Shown here: positions 36,213 to 49,880 of the stretch, one piece after another
Numbering within the stretch: the stretch's first letter is position 1
How the letters are laid out: each line of letters begins with the position of its first letter
DNA from: Ailanthus altissimus
Lineage: Eukaryota > Streptophyta > Magnoliopsida > Sapindales > Simaroubaceae
NCBI GenBank assembly: GCA_946807835.1
Contig: OX327684.1
Span: 11,370,501-11,434,500, forward strand
DNA: 64,000 bases
Direction: 5' to 3'
Made by a program: the position numbers and the translations under genes
The notes under the pieces: generated by a model
The model's input: only the letters and a program-made list of their open reading frames with translations
Told to the model about the DNA's origin: nothing
Databases searched by the model: none

Positions 36213-38536
36213 TGTGAGTGGTTTTAAACCTAGGGTGTATGCATGTGGGTTTGTGTCTACCATTCAAATATAACATATATATCACATACATACATGCGCA
36301 GGGGATGAGCGAAATACAAATTTCATAATGATAAACACAAATGAACTTTTATATGTTATCTCACAAATGTAAAATACTTCAAGATTGAGAAATAGTACCT
36401 TGTCAAGCTTTTGGTATATGGTCGAATCAGAGTACCCGCCTTGGAAAACTCATTCATAATTCTAGTTCCTCAAAATGGTAGGCTTGAGTAAGCTAGAATA
36501 TCAGCTTTTTCAGCAAAGAATTAAACTCTTGAATCATTGTTTCTACCTTGTAGTATGGGTGACCAAATATGGAAGGGAAAAATAGAGAGACTGTGTTTTT
36601 GCTCTCAACACTTGAGAGAATTTTCTAACACCTAGTCTTTCAAAATTCTCTCTACAATTTCCACTAATCTCTTGGCCTAATTTTCACTTAATCAATTGAG
36701 CAACATATTCCTCTTTCATTTGTTTATTATTTTCTTTCATTTTCTCACCTAATGGCATCCATTATCTAGGTCAATGTTTGTCATTAGTATTTTGTTTAAT
36801 ATTATCTTTTATTTTCTCACCTAATGACATCCATTATCTAGGTCAATATTTTCTATTAGTGTTTTGTTTATTATTGATTACAATAAACCAAATGAAAACA
36901 AAACAAAATGGAAAATCATTTAAATGAACTTGGCCTAAATCTAGGCCAAATGAGAAAACACTTTCTCATTATTAAGAAACATCTTAAGGCCTACCATTAA
37001 CAAATGCCACCCATTTATACTTATCATTTCATTTAATTAATATTAAACAAATGATTTAATCATAATAAATCATGGTAGAGACACATGCCAATATATCATA
37101 TATTAGTATTATTATTTTATTCAATAAATATTTTAATGAATAAAATAATGATATTATTTGTCCAACAAATAAGGTTATTTTGGTAATTTTGAAATCAAAC
37201 AATAATTGGCCCACAATGTGCCATGTGTCAATATCCCATTAGTCAACAACTAATTGTTAATTAATTGATGTACTTAACTCTTAAGTCTTGACACGTGCAT
37301 GACCGGAGGGAAAACGAAGTAAATATTCAGTCTGCTAGAATTTTCTAGATTGAACTATTCAATCCGGTACGCTGCCCTAGTGCACAACAAGTACACTTTA
37401 TATTGCGGGACTCTCTAGGTCCACTTCTGATTTGTCAAATAGAACTATTCTATAAGTCTGAGATCGATGCCCTACGCACACGTCACCAATATTACAAATC
37501 AGTGCAATAGACCATACAAGTTGAGGTCGTAGTGCATACGTATAATCCTTCTGCCAATCATATCTTGGAAGAGTAGGGACATAGATCACAACTGTTAAAT
37601 CCTTATGTGCTCATCTGTGAATTTATCTCCAAACACGTATCTTAATAAACAATATTGTAAAAGTGTATATTGTTTAACCCTATAGGAAACTCTTTTCCTG
37701 GGTTTGTTGCTTATAGCTATAAGACTTTCTAAGATACAATCTCTGAGCATCCGGATATATAACTCATCCATGTGAGCTGACGGATTCTATATCTGTACAT
37801 ATCGAATTCTATAAGCATTGGACCATACCTAGCGATACTCAGCAGTCACACCATAAAAGGTCTATGACATGCGTGAAACCAAAGTATGATGGATCACTTA
37901 TAAGTCTACCGTGGTACTCAGATCAAAGGACCATGTATACTACTCAACTCGAGAGGACCTTCCATTGACGGCTTCATGGATGTCTATTAAGGTCCTCGTT
38001 GAGTCAGTTCAGTATTCAGTCCTTACTGAACACCTGCATGCTATACGAACTTCTAGTAAGCCTATGGTCAGCTAGGAATAACCATATAGACCATTTAAGT
38101 ATAGTATACACTGATTTATGTAAAAGGATTCCACTGACAGACCTGCATCAGTGAATTAAGACTAAGAAAAAATAATTTTGAGAATAGATTTGCATAATAA
38201 TATTTTTTAGCACATATTGTAACTATGTTATTACTAATGTATTCTCAGGTCTTTGTATGGTTACAGACAAGATTCTAATTTTTAGACTTCACTGATTAAT
38301 ATAACATGCTAACTCTTTAGCATTTATAGTTTTTTGTGATGCTAACTCTTGGCATTGATCTAAACTTCTTTAGACCAAATCTGAACTCCTTCAGATCATA
38401 TAATGTCTGTAGTGTCACAAGCATTGAACAATTTAATAATAGTAATTAGCGATTTAACAAATAATGTACTGTATAAATATTATAAAATAAAATATTCATA
38501 TAACAATGGGATGACACGTGAGCACAAATCCCAATA
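36213..38536 (-). repeat. 5' LTR of the Copia element
   Basis: 2,324 bp, TGTGAG...CCCAATA on the plus strand. It aligns with 29,208-31,220 at clearly less than identity and with 26,145-28,337 reversed. It is inserted next to Tekay gag at 38,537. Confidence 0.85.
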
Positions 38537-39150
38537 GTTCTACCTTAAGAGTTGTAAAGATGCGAATATAGAAGAGTTTTTTACGCTAGAACAGGGTTCT
38601 CTCTCAATGGCAGAGTATGAAAAGACATTTTCAGAGCTCCTCAGTGTCGTTCCCTTCATAACTGATAATGAAGAGCAAATGGCTAATCGGTTTGCAGTGG
38701 GCCTAAATCCTCGGATCAGAGCTTACGTGGTATCGACAGCTTGCACTCAGTACGGAGCATTGGTGGAAACTGCAACTCAAGTTGAAAGAAGTATGGCAGC
38801 CATTCCTAAACCGAAATAGCAGGGCCAAAAATAGGGCTAGTCAGGTAGTTCTCGGGGAAGAACTAGTAAATCCATAAGGAGGAGGAGAGATCTACATGGT
38901 CTAGCAGTTAGAAATTAAGCCAAGGAGCTCAATCAAGTCAAGCTTTCATCAGACAACCATCAGTCGGATCCCGAAGCACTAAAGAGAGTTAGAAAGACTT
39001 TTCGGTATGTAATAAATATAGCAAGGCCTATCCGGGGGATTGTAGGAAGGGGATTACAGGTTTCTATAAGTGTGGTCAGGAGGGCCACTACATGAGAGAT
39101 TGTTCAAGCATTGGAGCTAGTAGTAAACCAGAAAAGACACCATCAAGATG
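38537..39150 (+). pseudogene. Tekay-type gag, C-terminal half, plus strand
   Basis: KSCKDANIEEFFTLEQGS, MAEYEKTFSELL and ANRFAVGLNPRIRAYV (38,607-38,819 open) are gypsy gag capsid motifs. A zinc knuckle YKCGQEGHYMRDC lies near 39,070-39,105, preceded by YPGDCRKG. Stops sit between them. The frame ends abruptly near 39,150, where integrase sequence begins on the opposite strand. The N-terminal half is missing; a Copia LTR lies upstream. Confidence 0.85.
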
Positions 39151-39154
39151 TGCG

Positions 39155-42100
39155 AAGAGTTTGCTATGTACTTGCGAAGCATGGAAACGTGAAACACATC
39201 ATGAATTCTGGCCAGTTCTACAGGTAACTGTAGACGATATGCCATCTCTCCAACTCTTTTAACTATCTCATACGGGCTCAATGTTTCAAGGACTCAACTT
39301 TCTTTGCTTAACAAATCTTAATACTCATTTCCATTATGATATCTTTAAGAAGACTTTATCACCAACCTGGAACTCCAAGTCTCTTCTTTGATTATCTGTA
39401 TAATTCTTCTGTCTATCATTAGCTATTTTCAATCTTTTTCTGATAATTTGAATCTTTTTTCAAGTAATCTAGACTATTTCTAGACCAATAAGCTTCCTTT
39501 CACCAACCTCATCCCAGCAAACTAGAGTTCTGCATTTCTTTCCATATAATGCTTCATATAGTGCTATCCCGATACTGGCCTGATAGCTATTATTATAAGC
39601 AAACTCTATCAATGGTATGCGAGTATCCCAGCTCCCCTTAAACTCTATAACACATGCTCTAAGCATATACTCGAGTATCAAAATTGTTCACTCGAACTGG
39701 CCATCCGTCTGTGGATGAAAGGCCGTACTGAAATTCAATTTAGTGCCTAGAGCTTTTTGTAAGCTGGGCCAAAATTGAGAAGTGAACCGCGGATTTCTCT
39801 TTGACACTATAGAAATTAGAGTGCCATGAAGTCACACCACTTCATCTATGTACAACTAGGCTAATTTATCCAGAGAATAATTGCTTTTGATGGGTAGGAA
39901 ATTGGCAGATTTCGTCAGTCTATCAATAATTACCCATATCACAACATTGCCTCTTTGGCTACGCGAAAGTCCTACCACAAAGTCCATCATTATCCTCTCC
40001 CATTTCTACTCAGGAATTGGAATGAGGTGTAAGAGCCCTGCAGGTTTCTGATGTTCGGCCTTCACCTGCTAGAAAGTTAGGCATCTGAAAATAAATTCAA
40101 CTATATCTTTCTTCATGCCCTTCCACCAGTAGTGCTCTTTTAGGGTACGGTACATTTTTGTGCTCCCCGGATGCATAGTATATGCAGAAGAATGAGCTCT
40201 TTTCATAATCTTTCTTCTTAACTCATCCATATCTGGTACACATAATCTTCGACCCAAGGTTACTGTACCATCCCCAGTCACTAAAAAGTTATTTCGCTGT
40301 CCAGACTCGATTTCACCCTTCAATTTAACTACCTATAGATCTTGAGTCTATAATTCTCTGATCTGATCAACTTGTATAGGACAGACCTGAAATATGGCTA
40401 ATAATGCTCCCGAATTTGACAACTCTAATTTCACACCCAAAGACCTCAATTCTATTAGTATTGATAAATATGCAACCTTCAAGTGAGCTATGAGTTGATA
40501 AGCTTTCTGCTAAAGGCATCTGCTACCACATTAACTTTTCTAGGATAGTACTCAAGTATGCACTCATAATCCTTGATAAGCTTTAGCTATTTTCTCTGCC
40601 TTATATTCAGCTCTTTCTGAGTGAACAAGTACTGTGGGCTCTTATGATATGTGAACATTTTGTAGGGAACCCCATACAAATAATGCCTTCATATTCTTAG
40701 AGTAAAAGCTATCATTGCCAGTTCTAGGTCATGTATGGAATAATTATGCTTATGCTTCTTTAATTGTCTGGAAGCATAGGCTACTACTTTCTCTTTCTGC
40801 ATTAGCACATAACCTAGACCTTACCTGGAAGCATTACAATATATGGTAAATCCATCATTCCCTGATGAAAGTGTAAGCACCGGGGCTGAGGTCAACCTTC
40901 TCTTCAACTCATCGAAACTCTGTTGGCACGCCTCAAACTATACAAACTTCTCTTCTTTTTGGGTTAGCTTAGTTAGAGGAGCAACTATCTTTGAAAATCC
41001 CTCTACAAACTTCCTATAGTACCCAGCCAAACCTAAGAAACTAAGGACCTTTGTCACATTCGTGGGTTGTCTCCAATTTATTATGGCTTCAATCTTTTGG
41101 AGATCTATGTTTACCCATTCTACAAAGACTACATGTCTCAAAAATGTAACTTTGTAAGCCAGAACTGACATTTATTGAGTTTGACATATAGTCGATGCTC
41201 TCTTAGAGTTTGGAAAACAATTCTCAGATGTTTTGCGTGCTTTTACTTACTGCTTGAATAAACTAGTATGTCATCAATAAATACTATCACATACTGATCT
41301 AAATTGAACCGATAAATTCTGTTTATAAGATCCATAAAAATGGTCGGGGCATTAGTCAGCCCAAAAGGCATGATCAAGAATTCATAATGCCCGTATCGTG
41401 TCCTAAAGGCCATTTTGGGAACATCTTTCTTTCGGATTTTTAATTGATGATAGCTCGACCTTAGATCTATCTTGAAAAATACTCTGGTCCCTTGCAGCTG
41501 ATCAAACAGATCATCAATTCTCAGAAGTGGATATTGATTATGCACTGTTACTTCATTCAGTTCCTCGTAATCAATGCACAATCTTATACTTCCATCTTTC
41601 TTCTTTACAAACAAGACTGGTGCCCTCTGAAGGAGAAGTACTTTGCCTGATGAAACCCTTATTCACTAACTCTTCCATTTGAACCTTCAGTTCTATCAAA
41701 TCTGAAGGAGCCATTCTGTAGGGTGTTTTAGAAATTGATTTCGTTCTAGGTGTGAACTCTATTCGAAACTCTATTTCCCTATCTGGAGGTAACCTTGGAA
41801 GATTATTTGGGAACACATTCGAAAATTCTCTAACCATCGAAATATCCTCCAATTTCAGTCCACTATTTCTTATTTCTATTATATAGACTAGATACCCTTG
41901 ACATGACTTTCGAAACATCTTTCTTGCCTTAATTATAGACACCATACTAGCGAGAAGTGATTTTCGTACCCCACAGAAAATAACTTCAGATTCCCTCGGC
42001 ATACACAATCTGACTTTTTTCTGGAAGCAATCTACCATGCCCCGATATTTGGACAACCAATCCATCCCTAAAATCACATCAAAATCACTAATGGCTAGTA

Positions 42101-42276
42101 AAATCAAATCTGCCATAAATTCTTGGCCCTCTATACTTTACTACATTTATACACATTTTATGCTACAATAGAGTCTCCTGTAGAAAGAGACACTAACACA
42201 CTACAATATAATAACTGTGGCACTATGCTAGCATTTGTAACAAACCCCATAGAAATAAAAGAGTTGGTAGCTCTAG
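39155..42276 (-). pseudogene. Tekay/Del-type pol: protease, RT, RNase H, integrase
   Basis: Read right to left. The protease remnant near 42,250 reads DPRATNSFIS, where DSG is expected. Next come DFDVILGMDWLSKYRG and the RT entry LPPDREIEFRIEF and PYRMAP. RT at 41,243-41,614 has [45 protein letters not shown] and an intact [26 protein letters not shown]-like sequence follows near 41,030. RNase H decays toward NVVADAFSRK near 40,510. The integrase finger is near 40,070-40,323 (HPGSTKMYRTLKEHYWWKGM), the core end near 39,469-39,681 (FAYNNSYQASIG, ALYGKKCRT), and the tail near 39,165 (ARIHDVFHVSMLRKY). The chromodomain and 3' LTR expected to follow are absent. Confidence 0.88.
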
Positions 42277-44338
42277 GATCTATTAGTGTTTTGTTTATTA
42301 TTATCTTTCATTTTCTCACCTAATGGCATTCATTATATTTCCCATTAGTTTTTGTTTATTATTATCTTACAAAAAACCATTAAAACAAAATAAAATAAAA
42401 TATCATTTAAATGAACTTAGCCTTAATCTAGACTAAATGAGAAAACACTTTCTCATTATTAAGAAACATCTTAAGGCCTACCATTAACAAATGCCACTCA
42501 TTTATACTTATTTTATCATTTAATAAATATTAAATAAATAATTTAATCATATTAAATCATGATAGAAACACATGCGATTTTAAATAAACAAATAATTGCT
42601 TGATTTTAATTTAAATAATAATATCATATATTATTATTATTTTATTCAATAAATATTTTAGTGAATAAAATAATGACATTATTTGTCTAACAAATAAGGT
42701 CATTTTGGTAATTTTTAAATCAAACAATAATTGGCTCACATGTGCCACGTGTCAATATCCCATTGGTCAACAACTAATTATTAACTAACTGATGTACTTA
42801 ACTCTTAAGTCTTGATACGTGCACAATCGGAGGGAAACTGAAGTAAATGTCCGGTTTGCTGGAATTTTTTGGATCAAACTATTCAATCCGGTATGCTGCT
42901 CCAGTGCATAATCAGTACACTTTATATTACGGGACTCTCTAAGTCCACTCCCAATTTGTCAAACAGAACTATTTTGTGAGTCTGAGATCGATGCCCCATG
43001 TACATGTCACGGATATTACAAATCAGTGCAGTAGACCATATAAGTTGAGGTCATAGCGCATACGTATAGGCCTTCTACCAATCATATCCTGGAAGAGCAG
43101 GGATATAGATCACTACCATCAAATCCTTATGTGCTCATCCGTGAACTTATCTCTAGACACGTATCTTAATAAGCAATATATACAAACACTTTTACAATAT
43201 TGTTTAACTCTGTAAGAAACTCTTTTCTTGGGTTTATTGCTTATGGCCATAAGACTTTCTAAGATACAATTTTTGAGCATCTGGATATATATACTTCATC
43301 CATGTGAGCTGACAGATTCTATATCTATACACATCGGACTTCATAAGCATCGGACCATACCCAATGACACTTAGCAGTCACACTGTGAAAGGTTTGTGAC
43401 ATGCGTGGAACCAAAGTATGATGGATCACTTACAAGTCCACCGTGGTACTCAGGTCAAAGGACCATGTATACTACTTAATTCGAGAGGACCTTCCATTGA
43501 TGGCTTCATGGGATGTCTATTGGGGTCCTCGTTGAGTCTGTTTAGTATTCAGTCCTCACTGAACACCTGTATGCTATACAAACTTCCAGTAACCCATGGT
43601 TAGCTAAGAATAACCATCTAAACCATCTAGGTAAAATATACACTGGTCTATGTAAAAGGATTCCACCGTCAGACTTGCATAAGTGAATTAAGACCAGGAA
43701 CATATAATTAGAGAATAGACTTACATAATAACATTTCTTAGCCTCTATTGCAACTCTTGCAACTATGTTATTACTAATGTATTCTTAGGTCTTGGTATCG
43801 TCACAGACAATATTCTAATACTTAGACTTGTATGCTATACGAACTTCCAGTAAGCCCATGATCAGTTAAGAACAACCATCTAAACCATCTAGGTATAGTA
43901 TACAATGATCTATGTAAAAGAATTCCATCGACAGACATGCATCAGTAAATTAAGACTAGGAACAAATAATTTTTCGAATAGACTTGCATAATAACATTTC
44001 TTAGCACCTATTGCAACTCTTGCAACTATGTTATTACTAATGTATTCTCAGGTCTTTGTATAGTTATAGACATGATTCTAACTTTTAGACTTTATTGATT
44101 AATATAACATACTAACTCTTTAGCATTTATAGTTTTTAGAGATGTTAACTCTTGACATTGATCTAAATTTCTTTAGACTAAATCCGAACTCTTTTAGATT
44201 ATATAATGTCTGTAGCGTCACAAGCATTGAACCATTTAATAATAATAATTAGCTATTTAACAAATAATGATTTGGATATATATTTTAAAATAAAATATTC
44301 ATACAACAATAGAATGGCACTGAGCACAAATCCTAACA
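42277..44338 (-). repeat. Truncated, chimeric Copia-family LTR
   Basis: Plus-strand end AAATCCTAACA at 44,338 is the sense start; the opposite end is cut at 42,277 next to Tekay protease. At 43,829 the sequence jumps back about 260 bp and repeats an LTR segment, and this second copy is identical to 30,710-31,121 for 412 bases. It lies inside Tekay gag: the N-terminal half is to its right and the rest of gag is absent from this strand. Confidence 0.85.
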
Positions 44339-44963
44339 TTATCTTCGCGTCTTTGTAACTATTTGGGGTAAAACTTATCCAGAAATTGTCTTCTGAAAAG
44401 CGCCCAAGACACCTTATCAGGATTCCTCCTCTGCAAGGCCTTCCACCAATCATTCATTCTTTCCTTTAATAGAAATGCTGAGTATGAAACCATATGTTCT
44501 TCAGTATATCCTATAACCTAAAAAAATTATTCCCTATTCTCTAATTAGGATAGGGCTTTATCAGGGTCTCCCGTACCATCGTAGGGCTTAGTGCCCAATT
44601 TCTTTGCTTGCTTGATAGACACGCCTGCCTATTTTGGCTACTGAAACACTGCAGCTAGCATCTGGGCTATCTAAGCTATCTGAGCTACATTTATGTTTCT
44701 ACCCTCTGGCTCGACAGACTGAGATGACTCATGAGGGGTCTGATGTATGGGAATATTTATTGACTCATCACATGCTTCTCTTCAGATGCAAGAGCTCTCC
44801 TGGTATGTGAGGCCCCTTCGACAGTGCATATTTTACGTGAATTTTATTAATGAAAATGGTTATCTGATGCATAAAATTCAATTTAATAAAATTAAAAAAT
44901 GCATGCACCTTTGAGAAATCTCATTCGAATATAAACCTTTTGTAACTGAAAACTTCAAAAATT
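44339..44963 (-). pseudogene. Tekay-type gag, N-terminal half, minus strand
   Basis: Begins a little inside the primer site and has many stops, but ERMNDWWKALQRRNPDKVSW and FRRQFLDKFYP near 44,370-44,480 are clear gypsy gag motifs. It ends at the LTR insertion in a sequence (LQRREDN) homologous to the first codons at 38,537. The two gag halves on opposite strands therefore meet at equivalent positions. Confidence 0.8.
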
Positions 44964-44977
44964 GAGCTCTGATACCA
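44964..44977 (-). other. Primer binding site, Tekay-type element
   Basis: The minus strand reads TGGTATCAGAGCTC, three bases inside the LTR that begins at 44,981. Confidence 0.88.
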
Positions 44978-44980
44978 TTG

Positions 44981-46945
44981 TGACAAGACCTGCCCCGAGA
45001 CATTCTATTACAGTTCCCAGCGACTCTGTCGGGTACCTTAATGAAAGTTTTTTAGAATCTAACTATCAAAATTGAGAAATTTCGCAAGGCAAACCCCTTT
45101 TTAATTCTCATTATCACTGATAAAATTCTTGAATATTCATGAAGATAAATTTACTAAAATTTAAAAAAAGGGACATAGTGTCCTCTATTTTTCTAAAAAT
45201 TCAAATATAAAACTTACAAGGAAAATCACACTTCTATTTCAAATAGCTTTCTCAACTTTTAAATAAAACCTTCGGTCCTTCCAAAATCAAATCCAAACTC
45301 AACCCAACAATTTAATTTCAATCATAAAATTATCGTACTAATTAAAAGTAAAAACTATCACTATGTTACCAAAATCATTTCTTGTTTGTTCAAAATATAT
45401 TTACAATATGTACAAAGTCTATAACTACTATGAAGAAACTCAAAAGGTACTACTCAGCATATTTACATTTACAAAATGATCATCTGACTTGGCCTACTAA
45501 TCAGTTGTAGGAAAACCAGCAAGCTGCGTACAGAGGCCTGCACCTAGAAAGGGTTTTAGAAAACATAAAATACAAAACGAGTGAGCTAAAGGAGCTTAGT
45601 GAGTGCATTTAAAATTTTTAGTAAGAATAAAATTCTACATAAATATTAAATGCTAAAAAACTGCCTAAAACATATTTCTCAAGTTATTATAAAACTGTAA
45701 AACTGTTTTTAAACATTATATGCTGATAAATCCTGTCGATCGATTTTTATCAATAATTCATGAAAACAAATGCAAGGATCTGTAAAACATAGTAACTAAC
45801 ATGCATATATATGTAAATACATTGATATGTACTCGGTAACTCAAAAACAGCTAAAACTCTCACTTGGTCATTTTCTTTCTAAATTGTGCCAAATGGTAAC
45901 TCTAAAACTCTATGCTCACATAGTGACTAAACTAGCACCGCACATGTGAGTAGGCCATAGGGTGTCTAAACTAGCAACACCCATTGTGACATCTAAAGAC
46001 ATTTTATTGGCTATACAGCAGAATCCTACATCGCCTATATATAGCGAGATAATCCCGTACACATAAAGAGACTCATATGACTCGACAACCTAACTTTTCG
46101 GAGTTAGTGACACGCCCCCCAATACTTATCCATGCGTACGGGATATACCGGCCGAGACTTAAGCTATCACTACACTATAAATCTGAGTGTACCAATGGCT
46201 TTTGAAAACTAATTTAATAACTTTAAAAAAAATATTATTTTTTCACTTAAACGTAGAAATTCATGATTATAACAATATATAAAACTTGTAAATCATATTT
46301 AAGCATTAGAGATCACATAAAACATATATATTCAAATATACGAAAATATATTAAATGAAAGATAAATAATTACAGATTTTCACTCACCAAACGCTTCGAG
46401 TTCAATTTTTCTCCGAAAATTTTCCTTCTTTTACTGCTCTCGATTTTCTTCACCTACTTGCCACAAATAACATTCATAACTTTTGCCAATGCTAAAATCA
46501 CACTTAACTAGTAAGCGCCCTAATTGGCCTCCAAAGCCTGGATGAACTCCACTTTCTATTTTTCATTTACAAAGTTATTCAATCTTATTTAATTTACCAT
46601 CCGAAGCCATAAAAATTGCTTAACACTATAAATTTGATTGGACATAATTGCCTTTCGTCTGATCAAGAATGGACAATTATGTCCCTTTTTCTTCATTTGT
46701 GATTTTTCATCAACCATATACACCCAATTGACATAAGGAATCATTTATATACAACAATTGAACCAAAACACAACTTAAACCCTAAAATCTCCTAAATGGC
46801 CGAATTCACCTTTCTCCACCTAACATATTTCTTTTCTCAATTTCTTGTTTCAATGACATTCAAATTATGCCAAAGTTAATTCTAATGCCCTAATAACATT
46901 CAATTGAAGTTTTTTTTTACATCAAGATCACACAAAGACATTAAT
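44981..46945 (-). repeat. Tekay-type 5' LTR, truncated at its outer end
   Basis: Starts TGACAAGACCTGCCCCGAGAC and aligns with 51,662 onward for about 1.95 kb until near 46,945, then changes into the microsatellite and Copia-family LTR. The primer site beside it ties this LTR family to the gag and pol here. Confidence 0.85.
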
Positions 46946-46954
46946 TCTACACAT

Positions 46955-47275
46955 TCACACACATACATACTTACTTATCAATATACATAAATATCACATA
47001 AATATATTTATATACATATATATGTATATATACATAAATATATACATATATAAATACAACCATACTTACATGTTTACATAAATCTATACATACATTCATA
47101 TATATATAGATACATATATACATGCATAAATACATACAAACCTACATATGTATTTCTATTCATTAATACATATATAAGTATATCTACACCTATACATACA
47201 AAAATATATGTATACACACATAGAGATGTATATACATATATATACATTCAAATACATGAAATAAATACAAAAATA
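46955..47275. repeat. Degenerate ACATATAT microsatellite
   Basis: About 320 bp built almost entirely from ATAC/ATAT/ACAT units, lying at the outer end of the next LTR. Confidence 0.9.
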
Positions 47276-47279
47276 ATAC

Positions 47280-49189
47280 ATTTCTTCTTACTTCTTTAAT
47301 TTTTTTCCTTCCTTTCTTTCTTTCTTTTTTTTCTTTCGGCAACACTTCTTTCACTCTCCTTTTTTCCCTTTTTCTTCTCTCATTTTGTTTTTGCTAACAC
47401 TTCTCTACCTCTCCCCTTTTCTCACGTGTATCTCTCATTTTCTTAAACGCTTTTTTTTTCAAACCAATTAAATACTACAATTGCCCCATTTTTACTTTTT
47501 CATAACCAATTACAATAACACACCTATACTAACTTTAATGAACAGTTATCCCATTTAAAATAATACAATAATAATTATATAAAATATTCATAATATCTAT
47601 TATTATTAAATTTGGATAAATGTTAATTAATTTAATTACTTAATTAATTTATATTAACTATAGTTAACTTTTAACTCAATCTTAGTTAATTCTTAACCAT
47701 GGTTAGGTTAATAAATTAATTAAATAATAAATGTGTGATTTTACCCTATTGTCATTTAACCACACTACCACATTGATGGGTTAACATAACCACATTAAAA
47801 TATTATTCGCATGTGTCACACACACAAAAAAAATATTTGCAATAAGGTCAAAATAGATTATCCTTACAATTTCTTTATCGCGATACTTCAAAATCTAGGT
47901 ATCTACAATATTCATAGTAATCGGGTCTCACAAATTTACTTAAGTAGTGACACGTGCGTATCTTGAGGGTTCCTAAAATAATTATTTGGTTATGTTGGAT
48001 TCTACTGGATTAAACTATTTAATCTGGTACGCTACTTTAGTGCACAACGAGTACACCTTTTATTACGGTACTCTCTAGGTCCACATCCGATTCGTCAAAT
48101 GGAATAATTTTATGACTCTGTGATTGATGCGTTACACAAACGTCACATATATTACAAATCAGCGCGTTAAACCATACAAGTTGAGGTCACAGCGTATATG
48201 TATAGTCCTTCTATTATTTATATCCTAGATGTGCAGGGACATAGATAAGCATTGTCAAATCCCTATAAGCTCATCCATGATCTTATCTCCAGATTCGTAT
48301 CTTGATGAACAATATATGCAAACACCTTTGCTATATTGTTCAACCCTATGAGAAACTCTTTTCCCGAGTATAAGCTTATGGCCATAAGACTTCCTGAGAT
48401 ACAATCTCGAGGTATTAGATATATTAACTATCTATATGAGTTGACATATCCCATATCTACGCACACTAGACTCTACGAGCTTTGGACTATACCCAATGAC
48501 ACGAAGTAGTCAGACCATGAAAGGTCTCTGACATTCGTAGAACTTAAGTATATGATTACTTACAAGTCTATCGTGGTGCTCAAGTCAAAGGACCACAAAT
48601 ACTGCTCAACTCGAGAGTACCTTTCATTGATGTCTTACATAGGATGTTTATTAGGGTCCTCATGAGTCTGTTTCCAGTCTTAACTGGATATCTATATGCA
48701 TATACGGGCTCTAAGCTCATAATCAGTTAAGAACATCTATTTGTACCATGCAGATATAGACATACACTGACTATATAAAAAGAATTCATCGATAGACCTG
48801 CATCAGTGAAAATAGATCAAGAATATAATATTTGCGAACATATGTGCATGATGACATTTCCTAGCACCTTATTGCAACTCTTGCAACTATGTAATTACTA
48901 GTATACCCTCAGGTCTTTGTCCCATTACAGACAAGGCTCCAACTTCTTGAATTTCACTAATTCTTTTAACCTGCTAACTCTTAGTAGTCATAATTTTTAG
49001 TGTTGCTAACTCTTAGCCCTGATCTAAACTCTTTTAGATCATATCTAACCCTTTCAAATCATACAATATTTATAGCGTTACAAGCATTGTACGATATAAT
49101 TAATGTAATTAGAGATTTAAAAAATGTACATCGTATAAATATCAAATACTCATACTAATAAGGATGATATGTAAGCATAAACCCTAATA
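47280..49189 (-). repeat. Copia-family LTR, divergent subfamily
   Basis: Ends AAACCCTAATA on the plus strand at 49,189 and aligns with the LTRs at 36,213 and 42,277 from about 47,560 rightward. Its CT-rich left part resembles (reversed) the GA-rich part of the LTR at 58,373-59,570. The left border is uncertain. It adjoins Tat-type pol at 49,190, so flanks do not match. Confidence 0.7.
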
Positions 49190-49875
49190 AAAAATTAATG
49201 CTAGCAAAGTTGGATGACCACAACCTCCAAAGTAAACTCAAAGAAATCAACTTAGGTGTTGAGGATGACCATAAGTCGATTTTTATCAGCGAAGAATTAG
49301 ACCCTACCTATGAGACAAAATTAGTGGCAATCCTGTCCGAATTCAAAGAATACTTGGTATAGGACTATACAGAAATACCTACCTTCAACAAAGATCTATT
49401 CAAGCACAACCTTTCAATTAAAGAAGGGTTTCAACCATACAAGCAACATATGTGAAGGATGTTAAGAGAAGTCAAAGGCAACATCACAGAAGAGATCAAG
49501 AGACTTCTTCAAGCAAGTTTTATCAAGCCAAAATATTATGTGGAATGGTTATCTAATGTGGTTCTAGTTATAAACAAGAACAGCTAGCTAAGACTTAGCA
49601 TAGACTTCAGAAATCTTAACCTGCGCCCTAAAAGATGATATCCAATGCCCATAGCCGATATGTTGGTCAACTTGGTAGCATGCCATGAGATCATGAGTTT
49701 TTTTAATGGTCATTCTAGGTAGAATCAAATATTAATCAAGAGGTCTGACATCATCAAAACAACATTTAGATGCCTTAGTGCATTCAAGATATATGAATGG
49801 GTCGTAATGACATTCAGATTGAAGAATATCGGGGTGACATATTAACGTGTGATGAATGCTATATTTCATAACATG
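49190..49875 (+). pseudogene. Tat-type gypsy pol, RT N-terminal part
   Basis: RT entry motifs AGFIKP-like, EWLSNVV, DFRNLN, YPMPIADMLV, IMSFFNGHS and YEWVVMTFRLKN are recognisable with stops between. The EWVVMTF form is typical of the Tat/Ogre lineage. The frame breaks at HNMI, where a solo LTR is inserted, and resumes at 51,336. Protease and gag are missing on the left. Confidence 0.8.
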
Positions 49876-49880
49876 ATTAG

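Larger units (their letters stand above)
29208..38536 (-). mobile_element. Copia retrotransposon, Angela/Tork-like, with 2.3-kb LTRs
   Basis: About 9.3 kb in minus orientation: 5' LTR 36,213-38,536, a 1-kb leader, gag, protease, integrase, RT-RNase H, and a 3' LTR at 29,208-31,220 truncated at its far end. The integrase-before-RT order is diagnostic of Copia. RNase H motifs (FQSDPDDRKSTSGYVF, ADSTIEAEYIAASEA) resemble Angela/Tork elements. The 3' LTR abuts a Tekay LTR end at 29,207, so a deletion removed that border and no target duplication can be tested. All genes carry lesions. Confidence 0.85.
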
